Assembly: GCA_031264545.1 (NCBI GenBank)
Contig: JAISDV010000204.1
Location: 1-32,033, forward strand
Reading direction: 5' to 3'
DNA from: Oscillospiraceae bacterium
GTDB lineage: Bacteria; Bacillota; Clostridia; Oscillospirales; Oscillospiraceae
DNA length: 32,033 nucleotides
Shown piece after piece: positions 22,809 to 30,278 of this stretch. A program made the translations under genes and the position numbers. Position 1 is the first letter of the stretch; each line of letters begins with the position of its first letter. The notes under the pieces are model-generated. The model had not been told where the DNA came from. It was given only the letters and a program-made list of their open reading frames with translations, and ran no database searches.

Positions 22809-24140
22809 ATGCTGGATATAAAAATTATCAGGGAAAATCCCGAAGAGGTCAAAGCAAGACTCAAGGCAAAGCTGGCCGACTGCGACAGCGCGATCGACAG
22901 GATACTGGTTCTCGACAGCAAACGCCGCGAGCTGATTTTTGCGGCTGAAAACGCCAAAAGCGCGCAAAACAAGGTGTCCAAGGACATTCCCCGGCTTAAA
23001 AAGGCCGGACAGGACACAACGGAGATTCTCGCCCGCATGAACGCGCTCAAGGAGACGATCAAAAATCTCGACGCGGAGCTGAAAACGGTCGAAGATGCAT
23101 ACGAGGAGCTGATGCTCTCGCTTCCCAATCTTCCCGATCCCGACCTTGTGCCCGGCGGAAAGGAAAACAACGCGCCTCTGCGTTTTTTCGGTTCCGCCAG
23201 AATCCATGACTTCGAGCCGAAAAACCACATTGATCTCTGTACGGAGCTGGGGCTGATCGATTACCCGAGAGGCGCGAAGCTCGCCGGAAACGGCTACTGG
23301 ATCTACCGCGGCATGGGCGCGCGGCTGGAGTGGGCGCTGCTCAACTACTTCATTGAAACGCATGAGCTCGAGGGCTATGAATTCATGCTTCTTCCGCATA
23401 TGCTCGGTTATGAATGCGGGCTGACCGCCGGGCAGTTCCCAAAGTTCAAGGAGGATGTTTACTGGGTCGAAGCGTCCGAGGACCAGCAGCGCCGTTTTAT
23501 GCTGCCCACCGCCGAAACGGCGCTCGCCAGCATACACCGGGCAGAGCTGCTCGCCGAAGCCGAGCTGCCGAAAAAATATGTCTCCTATACGCCCTGTTTC
23601 CGCCGTGAAGGCGGCTCCTACCGCTCTGAGGAGCGCGGAATGATCCGGGGGCATCAGTTCAACAAGGTCGAGATGTTCCAGGTGACGCGGCCCGAGGATT
23701 CCGCCGCGGCCTTTGAGGAGCTTGTGACCAAGGCGGAATTCCTTGTCAAGAACCTGGGGCTGAAATTCCGCACCGTGAAGCTCGCTGCCGGGGACTGCTC
23801 GGCAGCCATGGCCAGAACCTACGATATCGAGGTTTACATTCCCTCGATGGGCGCTTACAAGGAGGTCTCCTCCGTCAGCAACGCGCGTGATTATCAGGCG
23901 CGCCGGGGCCAGATCCGCTTTCGCCGCGAGGAGACGGGCAAGATCGAGTTCTGCCATACGCTCAACGGCTCCGGTCTTGCGACGAGCCGGATACTGCCTG
24001 CCATCGTGGAACAGTATCAGAACGCCGACGGCTCCGTCGAGGTTCCGAAGGTGCTCAAGCGCTACCTGAGAGGCAGGGAACAGATCACAAAGGACGATAT
24101 TAAAAGGGCGCAAATGAAAAATCCCCTGAGCTGCGGGTAA
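22809..24140 (+). CDS. serS: Seryl-tRNA synthetase
   Basis: A 443-aa class II synthetase that charges tRNA-Ser with serine. Residues 1-110 form the coiled-coil arm that contacts the long variable arm of the tRNA. Motif 2 is FRREGGSYRSEERGMIRGHQ, and motif 3 lies in the NGSGLATSRILPAI segment near the C-terminus. Typical bacterial SerRS has NGSGLAVGRT here, so this is a slightly variant form. GAGAGGAG lies upstream of ATG at 22809. It lies 69 bases past parB and is probably cotranscribed; no T-box fits in that gap. Confidence 0.95.
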   Translation: MLDIKIIRENPEEVKARLKAKLADCDSAIDRILVLDSKRRELIFAAENAKSAQNKVSKDIPRLKKAGQDTTEILARMNALKETIKNLDAELKTVEDAYEELMLSLPNLPDPDLVPGGKENNAPLRFFGSARIHDFEPKNHIDLCTELGLIDYPRGAKLAGNGYWIYRGMGARLEWALLNYFIETHELEGYEFMLLPHMLGYECGLTAGQFPKFKEDVYWVEASEDQQRRFMLPTAETALASIHRAELLAEAELPKKYVSYTPCFRREGGSYRSEERGMIRGHQFNKVEMFQVTRPEDSAAAFEELVTKAEFLVKNLGLKFRTVKLAAGDCSAAMARTYDIEVYIPSMGAYKEVSSVSNARDYQARRGQIRFRREETGKIEFCHTLNGSGLATSRILPAIVEQYQNADGSVEVPKVLKRYLRGREQITKDDIKRAQMKNPLSCG

Positions 24141-24155
24141 GCCTCTAAAACAGCA

Positions 24156-24180
24156 AAAAATATCCTGTTAAGATATTTTT
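24156..24180. terminator. Bidirectional terminator between serS and the CoA-transferase
   Basis: AAAAATATC (24156-24164) pairs with GATATTTTT (24172-24180), 9 bp with a 7-nt loop. The stem is AT-rich, but the T-rich arms face both convergent genes. Confidence 0.55.
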
Positions 24181-24216
24181 GTGGTCAAAAATCTGCACAT
24201 TACAGTGCATTGTTTG

Positions 24217-25680
24217 TCAGGCTTGCTTCATCGTTCCTGTTTTGAGGAAGCGGCTGTGCCAGGACAGCGCCTTGGAGAGATCATGCGGCGTCTGGCATGG
24301 GCCGCAGAGCGCGCTCGCGGAGCTGAAATAGTCCAGGAGCGGCGCCCGGTAATCCGGGTGCGCGCAGTTTTCGATGATCGCGCGCGCCCGCTCCTTAGGC
24401 GATTTTCCGCGCAGATCGGCATACCCGTACTCGGTGGCAATAATATCGGTATCATGCTCCGAGGAATCCACATGCGGAACCATCGGAACGATGCAGGAAA
24501 TATCGCCGTTTTTCGCCGTAGCGGGCGTAATAAAAACCGACAGCTTCGCGCTTCTGCAGAAATCATTTGAGCCGCCGATACCATTGAGCATATCGACCCC
24601 CAGCACGTGGGTTGAGTTGATATTACCGTAAATATCCGCTTCAAGCGCAGTGTTTATCGCGACGAGACCCATCGCCGTTATCTGCGAAGCGCTATTGGAC
24701 GTCCCGAGCGGGCGCAGGACGATATGCTCCTTGTAAAACGCCGCATTCGCGAAAAAGGCCGCGAGCCCTTTTAAGGAGAGATCGAGCGCCGTTGTCGAGG
24801 CCTCGGAAATCACGCCGGCGGCGATCAGGCCGAGCGCGCCGTCCGCAAGGACTTCTGTAAACATTTTAAGATTTTTGTGACCGCCCTCGCTGAATTCCCT
24901 CAAAACCGCGTTGGCAACGCCCCCGACGCCCGCCTGAAGCGTGAACTCAGCCGGCAGACGCTTCGCCGCAAGCTCACCGTCCAAAAGCGCGCGTACCTGC
25001 TTTGCGATGCCCCGGCAAACGGCGTCCGTATCCCGGATGTCGATTTCCGGCTCCTCCGCCTGCGTGATCACGATACCCGCGATTTTTTCGGGATCACAGC
25101 GCAGAACCGCTTCGCCCCTGCGTTCGAGGATGCCGCCGAGGGGACAAAGCGCGCTTCCGCCGACGTCGTGGATACCCGTGATCGCAGTGGGCACGGCGAG
25201 ATTTATCTCAAGCAGAACCTTTTCAGCGCACTCGAGAAGCGCGTCATTGATCCCGAGCGAGAGGGACGGGATGATCCCGCCGTCCTCCCTGATGCCGGAA
25301 CACGCGATCACCGCGCAGTCGACTTTCCCGAAAACGCCGGCGCGCAGCTTGTCTGAAAGCTGTCCGAGATGTACGTCCGAAAAGGCAATTTTTCCGGCGT
25401 TTATCATATCACGCATCTCGCGGCACCACTGGAAAGCGATATAGCGGGAAACGGCGTCCGACTGGGCTAGCTCCGTAAGCATTCCGCGGCCGGCGCCCTG
25501 AATCACCGTGAGGTCATGGAACTTACCGGGCTTGGCAAGCTCAAGCGGTATGGCCTTTGGCGCGCCGGTGCTGAAGCCGCTCATCCCGATTATCATGCCC
25601 GGTTTAATAAAAGCGGCGGCCTCCTCCGCGCACAGGATACGATTTTCAAGCGCCGCGCATTGCATTCTTTCACAGTACAT
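24217..25680 (-). CDS. Acetyl-CoA hydrolase/transferase-family CoA-transferase (Cat1 type)
   Basis: A 487-aa class I CoA-transferase. Glu276 in FTEVLAD aligns with the catalytic glutamate that forms the acyl-CoA thioester. G-rich loops (GVGGVANAV at 251-259 and, later, a GIGGSNDF segment) would form the oxyanion site. Relatives (Cat1, AarC) exchange CoA between short acyl-CoAs, such as succinyl-CoA or propionyl-CoA, and acetate. The exact pair is not predictable from sequence. It differs from the HadA/FldA type III CoA-transferases usually found with 2-hydroxyacyl-CoA dehydratases. ATG at 25680 follows GGAGGAAA; its own promoter lies at 25782-25810. Confidence 0.88.
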   Translation of the reverse strand: MYCERMQCAALENRILCAEEAAAFIKPGMIIGMSGFSTGAPKAIPLELAKPGKFHDLTVIQGAGRGMLTELAQSDAVSRYIAFQWCREMRDMINAGKIAFSDVHLGQLSDKLRAGVFGKVDCAVIACSGIREDGGIIPSLSLGINDALLECAEKVLLEINLAVPTAITGIHDVGGSALCPLGGILERRGEAVLRCDPEKIAGIVITQAEEPEIDIRDTDAVCRGIAKQVRALLDGELAAKRLPAEFTLQAGVGGVANAVLREFSEGGHKNLKMFTEVLADGALGLIAAGVISEASTTALDLSLKGLAAFFANAAFYKEHIVLRPLGTSNSASQITAMGLVAINTALEADIYGNINSTHVLGVDMLNGIGGSNDFCRSAKLSVFITPATAKNGDISCIVPMVPHVDSSEHDTDIIATEYGYADLRGKSPKERARAIIENCAHPDYRAPLLDYFSSASALCGPCQTPHDLSKALSWHSRFLKTGTMKQA

Positions 25681-25781
25681 GCTGTTTCCTCCGGTATCTG
25701 AGAACCTGTATTTACAGCGAAAAATGCCGGACAGGCAAACCGTTATTCGACGAATTTCCGCTCAGAGACACAATAGAGTTT

Positions 25782-25810
25782 ATTATAACGCACTTGCAGA
25801 CAAAAGTGAA
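25782..25810 (-). promoter_or_regulatory. Promoter of the CoA-transferase
   Basis: On the minus strand: TTCACT (25810-25805), 17-nt spacer, TATAAT (25787-25782), about 100 bases before the ATG. Confidence 0.7.
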
Positions 25811-26031
25811 CAGAAAATTTGTATCTTTTTTCCAGCTTGTTTCCGGCGCGAGTCCCTGCCGCAGCTCCGTCCGTCCTGTTTATCGAGATAACGGAAGAAA
25901 GTTATCGAAGGTACAAAAAGACCGCGTATTTTTGTGCCTTTTGGCCAGTATTTTGAAATAAAATAGAAAAAGCGGCAAAAATCCTGTTTAATTTTTGTCA
26001 ACAAGTGCAGGTGCAAAATGCGCAAAATACG

Positions 26032-26060
26032 TTTATTTCCTTCTCGCGGAGTGTTATAAT
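26032..26060 (+). promoter_or_regulatory. Probable promoter of dehydratase operon 1
   Basis: TTTATT (26032-26037), 17-nt spacer, TATAAT (26055-26060). The -35 box is weak, so an activator may be needed. The transcript would carry a leader of about 245 bases. Confidence 0.55.
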
Positions 26061-26225
26061 TTTGCCGCAGTTATAAAATAAGCACTTCGCTGTACGGATC
26101 ACCGCGCCGAACGGGCGCGGGCTTGTGCCCTGTTTTGGACGCAGGCGCGCTCTTTTATGATCGATCGCATAAATCACAGCAGAATCAGCAGGAAGCCCTT
26201 GCGACCCCCTGCTCCGGCTGAACAG

Positions 26226-26258
26226 AAATGGACACAGGATACTGCCGCGTCCATTTTT
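26226..26258 (+). terminator. Terminator-like hairpin in the leader of dehydratase operon 1
   Basis: AAATGGAC (26226-26233) pairs with GTCCATTT (26249-26256), extended by CAG/CTG, and ends in TTTTT (26254-26258). It lies 54 bases before the first gene and could act as an attenuator. Confidence 0.45.
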
Positions 26259-26312
26259 GCGTTTTCAGGCAAGTTTCAGAGCGTCGGGTCTCAACTAAAA
26301 AGGAGGAAAGAA

Positions 26313-27446
26313 ATGGAGTACCAAAGACTGTTCGAATCCGGCATTTCGACCGCGGCGGCGCAGGCCTGGAGAGCGCAGGGAAAAAAGGCCCTGGGCGTGA
26401 TTTGCTGCCATGTTCCGGAGGAGCTTTTCTATGCAGCGGACATATTGCCCGTCCGTATGAGAGCAACCGACTGCGTCGATAACGCCGAGGCCCAGGCCTG
26501 GATGTCGAGCTTCAGCTGCAGCTTCGCGCGGGGTATCCTGCAATACTGGCTGGCCGGCCCGTACAAGGACCTTGACGGCATTGTCACCTCCGACGGGTGT
26601 ATGCAGGCCTCCCGCGTATATGACAACGCGGCGCATATCAACGCCCGTGAAAGGACCGGGAAATATATCCGTCAGATCGACGTGCCCAGAAAAACATCCA
26701 AACGCGCCTATCCTTTCTACAAAGAGGAGCTGCAGATACTGATCAGCGAGCTTGAAAAGCTCTCAGGCAGCAAGGTCACGGATGAAAAGCTGAAAGAAGC
26801 CGCCGCCAAGTTCAATGAGGCGCGCAAGCTGATCGCCCGGATTTACGCGCTCAGAAAAGAGAAGCATCCCGTTATCAGCGGCGCGGACTGTCTGAGGCTG
26901 ACGCTCTCAGCCACAAATATGCCGATCGACGAGTATGTGGCGCTTCTCAAAGCTTTTCTCGCGGACGCCCGGAACCGTACGCCTATTACCGATTACCGCG
27001 CGCGGCTTATGGTCATCGGCTCCGGACTGGACGATCCGCAATATCTCCAGCTTGTTGAAAGCAAGGGTGCGCTCGTCGTGCAGGACGCGCTTTGTTTCGG
27101 GGCGCGAGGCTTCAACGAGCCGCTCGAAATTGACGACGGCGACGTCCTCGGCTCGATCGCCCGGTATTATCTTGACCGTCTCGTCTGTCCGAGAATGATG
27201 GATAAGCACTTTGAGATGGACGATTATATTATCGACGCCTGCAAACAGTGGCAGGTGGACGGTATTTTATATCAGCGTATGCAATATTGCGAGATTTGGG
27301 GCGGAGAGGCCGTGTATTTCCAAGACAGGCTCAAGGACGCCGGCATCCCGATGCTGACAGTCGAGCGTGAGGAGCAGCTGGCAAACGCAGGGCAGCTCGG
27401 CATCCGCGTAGAGGCATTTGTTGAAATGGTTGAAAAGGAGGACTAG
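26313..27446 (+). CDS. 2-hydroxyacyl-CoA dehydratase, smaller (beta-type) subunit, operon 1
   Basis: A 377-aa HGD-D/benzoyl-CoA reductase-family protein. CCHVPEELFYAADILPVRM (31-49) is the family signature, and C69, C96 and C326 are spaced to bind the subunit's [4Fe-4S] cluster. Such enzymes remove water from a (R)-2-hydroxyacyl-CoA through a ketyl radical during amino-acid or lactate fermentation; the substrate is unknown. Length fits the beta subunits HadC/FldC/LcdB (about 375 aa). ATG at 26313 follows AAGGAGG by 6 bases; an in-frame ATG at 26157 is rejected because the added residues do not match the family. The next gene begins 3 bases later. Confidence 0.88.
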   Translation: MEYQRLFESGISTAAAQAWRAQGKKALGVICCHVPEELFYAADILPVRMRATDCVDNAEAQAWMSSFSCSFARGILQYWLAGPYKDLDGIVTSDGCMQASRVYDNAAHINARERTGKYIRQIDVPRKTSKRAYPFYKEELQILISELEKLSGSKVTDEKLKEAAAKFNEARKLIARIYALRKEKHPVISGADCLRLTLSATNMPIDEYVALLKAFLADARNRTPITDYRARLMVIGSGLDDPQYLQLVESKGALVVQDALCFGARGFNEPLEIDDGDVLGSIARYYLDRLVCPRMMDKHFEMDDYIIDACKQWQVDGILYQRMQYCEIWGGEAVYFQDRLKDAGIPMLTVEREEQLANAGQLGIRVEAFVEMVEKED

Positions 27447-27449
27447 ACA

Positions 27450-28742
27450 ATGGCAGACGTCAGAGACCTTGAGGAGCTCGTATTAAAAGGTGAGATGAGC
27501 ATAACGGAATTCGCCTGCACGAAGATCGACGGCTCCCTGGAACGTATGCGGCAAAAGCACCCGGAAATGCTGTGGACGATGGAAGTTCAGAAATTCATGT
27601 GGGACAATTACCGCGACGCCCACAAAAACGGGAAAAAACTGGTGTTCTACGGCGGTTCTGTTCCCACGGAGATCATCGCCGCTTTCGATTGCTTCGGCTT
27701 TTATATGGATGTCATCCCCTTCCGTCTTTCCACAAATCCGGCGCTGACCGCCAAGTACATAGACGAGGCTGAAAAATACGTCGCCCCGACGATGTGCGGT
27801 CTCGACAAAACCGAGCTGGGCGCGTGGCTCTCCGGCGCCTACGGTATCAAGCCCGATCTCTTCGTTTACAATACCGTCCCCTGCGACAGCTCGCGCCTGG
27901 CTTATCCCGCAATGGAAAAGCTGATGAACGTCCCAAGCTTCAGCTTTGACAATCCTTTCCACCGCGACGAGCGCGGGGCGGCGTATCTCGCCGATCAAAT
28001 CGAGGACTTCATCGCTTTCATGGAGGAGCACACCGGGCATAAGCTCGACTGGGACAAGCTCAAATTCTACATGGAAAATGCCAACCGCAATTTCGAGCTG
28101 CAGAAGAAATGCGCGGATCTGCGCAAGCACAAGCCCTGCCCGCTGCCCGGACGTCTTCTCGTGCTGAACGGAACGACCAACGCCATAGCCTGCTATCCCG
28201 AAATGGGCGATCTTCTTCAGAGCGAGCTGGAGACCGGCCAGATGATGCTGGAGCTCGGTATGGGCGCCTGTCCGGACGAAAAATACCGCGTCGCTATGCT
28301 TCAGAACATGATCTGGGGCGCGGCGGGGATTATGGACTGGATGGAACGGGAGTATAACGCCGTCGCAGTCATGGACGCTTTCGGGTTCCAGGGCGACATC
28401 ATGTATGAGCACATGGACGACAGGCGGGACTGCCTGAAGGTCATGGGCAAGAAGCTCCAGAACAATCCGATGATCCACGGCGCCTCGGGGCCCTCCGCAT
28501 ATCATCTCGATCTGGTCGACAAAATATTCCAGAACTACGACCCGAACGTTTCCATGTTCCTCGGACATGTCGGCTGCAAACACACCTGGGCCTCCGCGAA
28601 AATGGTTTCCGACATGGTCCAGGAGAAATACGGCCTTCCGACCCTGTACCTCGATCTCGATGCTATCGACGGACGCTATAAAACGAACGACGAGATCAAG
28701 GCGCAGCTCTCGGAATATTTCGAGACGGTCGTCATGAAATGA
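27450..28742 (+). CDS. 2-hydroxyacyl-CoA dehydratase, larger (alpha-type) subunit, operon 1
   Basis: A 430-aa partner of the gene 3 bases upstream. C116, C145 and C376 (MCGLDKT, PCDSSR, GHVGCKHTW) sit where the alpha-subunit cluster ligands are expected. At 67-74 it reads YGGSVPTE where the smaller subunit has CCHVPEE, so the first family cysteine is absent, as in other alpha-type subunits. Its size matches LcdA/HadB (408-430 aa). AAAAGGAGG (27433-27441) lies inside the end of the previous gene, 8 bases ahead of ATG. The gene order, smaller subunit first, resembles lcdB-lcdA rather than hadB-hadC. The activator is not in the window. Confidence 0.88.
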   Translation: MADVRDLEELVLKGEMSITEFACTKIDGSLERMRQKHPEMLWTMEVQKFMWDNYRDAHKNGKKLVFYGGSVPTEIIAAFDCFGFYMDVIPFRLSTNPALTAKYIDEAEKYVAPTMCGLDKTELGAWLSGAYGIKPDLFVYNTVPCDSSRLAYPAMEKLMNVPSFSFDNPFHRDERGAAYLADQIEDFIAFMEEHTGHKLDWDKLKFYMENANRNFELQKKCADLRKHKPCPLPGRLLVLNGTTNAIACYPEMGDLLQSELETGQMMLELGMGACPDEKYRVAMLQNMIWGAAGIMDWMEREYNAVAVMDAFGFQGDIMYEHMDDRRDCLKVMGKKLQNNPMIHGASGPSAYHLDLVDKIFQNYDPNVSMFLGHVGCKHTWASAKMVSDMVQEKYGLPTLYLDLDAIDGRYKTNDEIKAQLSEYFETVVMK

Positions 28743-29131
28743 CTCCCGCGCGCCGGCGGCGCTTACCCGGGCGGCGATTCATATTATTTGCAGGATATAT
28801 ACATGGACAATCGATTATATACCACTTTTCTATGTATCGGAATTGCCCGCCTATTTGCACAAAAAAGTGCCCGAATTATCGTTTAATCCACGGAAATTCT
28901 TTCGATAATTGACATTTCAGCGTTCTGACTGTAGAATATTGTGCGTGTGACTGACTAGAAAATTGTTCAATTCAGCAAAAAATACGGCTCAGATACGCGG
29001 ATAAGGCAGCTTGCGCAGAGCCGGCAGCGACGCTCAAATTTTAACTTATAAAGGCGGGAGCTGCCGGGAATACGGCGGGGAAGCCTGCATAAGGTGAAAT
29101 TAGAACCCCAAGAATAAAAAGGAGGAGACAC
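28743..29131. promoter_or_regulatory. Intergenic region between the two dehydratase operons
   Basis: These 389 bases hold no credible gene. They contain GCAC-AAAAAA-GTGC (28857-28870), overlapping a near sigma-54 match (28844-28859, GC instead of GG at -24). An inverted repeat AATTATCG/CGATAATT (28874-28881 and 28903-28910) touches the -35 box of a strong sigma-A promoter. The leader then runs about 190 bases to AAGGAGG. No strong terminator was found after operon 1. Confidence 0.55.
28909..28937 (+). promoter_or_regulatory. Promoter of dehydratase operon 2
   Basis: TTGACA (28909-28914), 17-nt spacer, TAGAAT (28932-28937). It is much closer to consensus than the operon 1 promoter. The right arm of a TTATCG inverted repeat overlaps its -35 box. 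Confidence 0.85.
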
Positions 29132-30259
29132 ATGGATTACCAGAAATTATTCAATGCAGAAATTTCAGGCGAATCGATCGCGGCCTGGAAAGCACAGGGT
29201 AAGAAGGCGCTGGGACTGATCTGCTGTCATGTTCCGGTTGAACTTTTTTACGCGCTGGACATTATGCCTGTCCGCATGAGGGCGACAGGGACGACAGAAA
29301 GCCCTGACGGGGACACGTGGATGTCCACTTTCAGCTGCAGCTTCGCGAGAGGTGTGCTGCAGCAGTGGATCACCGGCCCCTATAAGGCGCTGGACGGCAT
29401 CGTGACGTCCGACGGCTGTATGATGTCCGCCCGCGCTTTTGACAACGCCGAGCACATCAGCAAAAAGGCCAAGGAAGGGAAATTCTTTTTCCAGATCGGC
29501 GCGCCGCGTATGTCCGGTAATCTTGAGCTTGCTTACTACAAGGATGAGCTCAAGGATCTGGTCGAAGCGCTCGAGAAGTTCTCCGGCAACAAGCTGACGG
29601 ATGAGAAGCTCAAGGCCGCCATCGCAAAGGAAAACGAAGCCCGCGAGCTCATTCAGCAGGTCAACGCCCTCCGCAAGGCGGAAAGCCCCGTCATCAGCGG
29701 TGAAGACGCGCTGACCATCATGCTGGCTGCCACAAACTTCAGCATCGATGAGTACATAGCGTTGCTCAAGGCTTTCCTGGCGGACGCCGAAAACCGCACG
29801 CCCATCGCCGACAAGCGCGCCCGCCTGATGATCATCGGCTCCGCGCTTGATAATCCCGGTTATCTCAAGGTCATCGAGGATAAGGGCGGCCTGTTCGTGG
29901 CAGACGACCTGTGCTACGGCAGCAAGGTGTTCAATCACGTCCTGCCGGTCCAGGACGCCGATGTGCTCGGCTCCGTTGCCGACTACTACCTCAATCGTAT
30001 CGTTTGCCCGCGCATGCTGGATAACCGCATAGCCCTCCAGAAAAACATCGTGGACACCTGCAAGGAATACGGTGTCGAGGGCGTCGTGTACCAGAAGATT
30101 CAGTACTGCGAGTGCTGGGGCGGCGAGAGCCTTTACCTTGAGCCCGACCTCAAGGCGATCGGGGTGCCGATGCTGATCGTTGAGCGCGAGGAACACCTGG
30201 CCAACGCCGGGCAGCTTGCTATCCGAGCGGAAGCTTTCATAGAAATGATTGAGAAATAA
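29132..30259 (+). CDS. 2-hydroxyacyl-CoA dehydratase, smaller (beta-type) subunit, operon 2
   Basis: A 375-aa close paralogue of the gene at 26313, aligning along the full length with few gaps. CCHVPVELFYALDIMPVRM (31-49), C69, C96 and C326 are all retained; an extra C328 (YCECWGG) sits next to the third ligand, where operon 1 has isoleucine. AAAAAGGAGG precedes ATG at 29132. It is a predicted cluster-bearing subunit of a radical dehydratase. Retention of all ligands argues against decay after duplication; the substrate may differ from that of operon 1. Confidence 0.88.
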   Translation: MDYQKLFNAEISGESIAAWKAQGKKALGLICCHVPVELFYALDIMPVRMRATGTTESPDGDTWMSTFSCSFARGVLQQWITGPYKALDGIVTSDGCMMSARAFDNAEHISKKAKEGKFFFQIGAPRMSGNLELAYYKDELKDLVEALEKFSGNKLTDEKLKAAIAKENEARELIQQVNALRKAESPVISGEDALTIMLAATNFSIDEYIALLKAFLADAENRTPIADKRARLMIIGSALDNPGYLKVIEDKGGLFVADDLCYGSKVFNHVLPVQDADVLGSVADYYLNRIVCPRMLDNRIALQKNIVDTCKEYGVEGVVYQKIQYCECWGGESLYLEPDLKAIGVPMLIVEREEHLANAGQLAIRAEAFIEMIEK

Positions 30260-30278
30260 GGAAAAGGAGGACTGTAAA

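Larger units (their letters stand above)
25681..26312. promoter_or_regulatory. Divergent regulatory region between the CoA-transferase and dehydratase operon 1
   Basis: These 632 bases hold no credible gene. From the left: an AGAACCTGTAT motif (25701-25711); the CoA-transferase promoter; two TTATCGA motifs (25880-25886 and 25902-25908) and a GATAAC/GTTATC inverted repeat (25887-25906); an inverted repeat of GGYACAAAAA (25910-25938); a near sigma-54 match (25942-25957, TTGA where TTGC is expected); the dehydratase promoter (26032-26060); and a leader with two hairpins (26102-26120 and 26226-26258). Confidence 0.55.

Noticed and set aside
25942-25957. Sigma-54 promoter upstream of dehydratase operon 1
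   Set aside because: TGGC is good, but the -12 reads TTGA instead of TTGC. It is recorded only as a near match.
26157-26312. In-frame N-terminal extension of the first dehydratase subunit
   Set aside because: No ribosome site, no family match, and AAGGAGG sits correctly before ATG at 26313. The stretch also holds a terminator-like hairpin.
28844-28859. Sigma-54 promoter upstream of dehydratase operon 2
   Set aside because: The -12 TTGCA is good, but -24 has GC instead of GG, and a strong sigma-A promoter lies just downstream.
28803-28886. Small open frame of 27 codons between the dehydratase operons
   Set aside because: The ribosome site is poor, the predicted peptide is featureless, and it overlaps promoter-type repeats.
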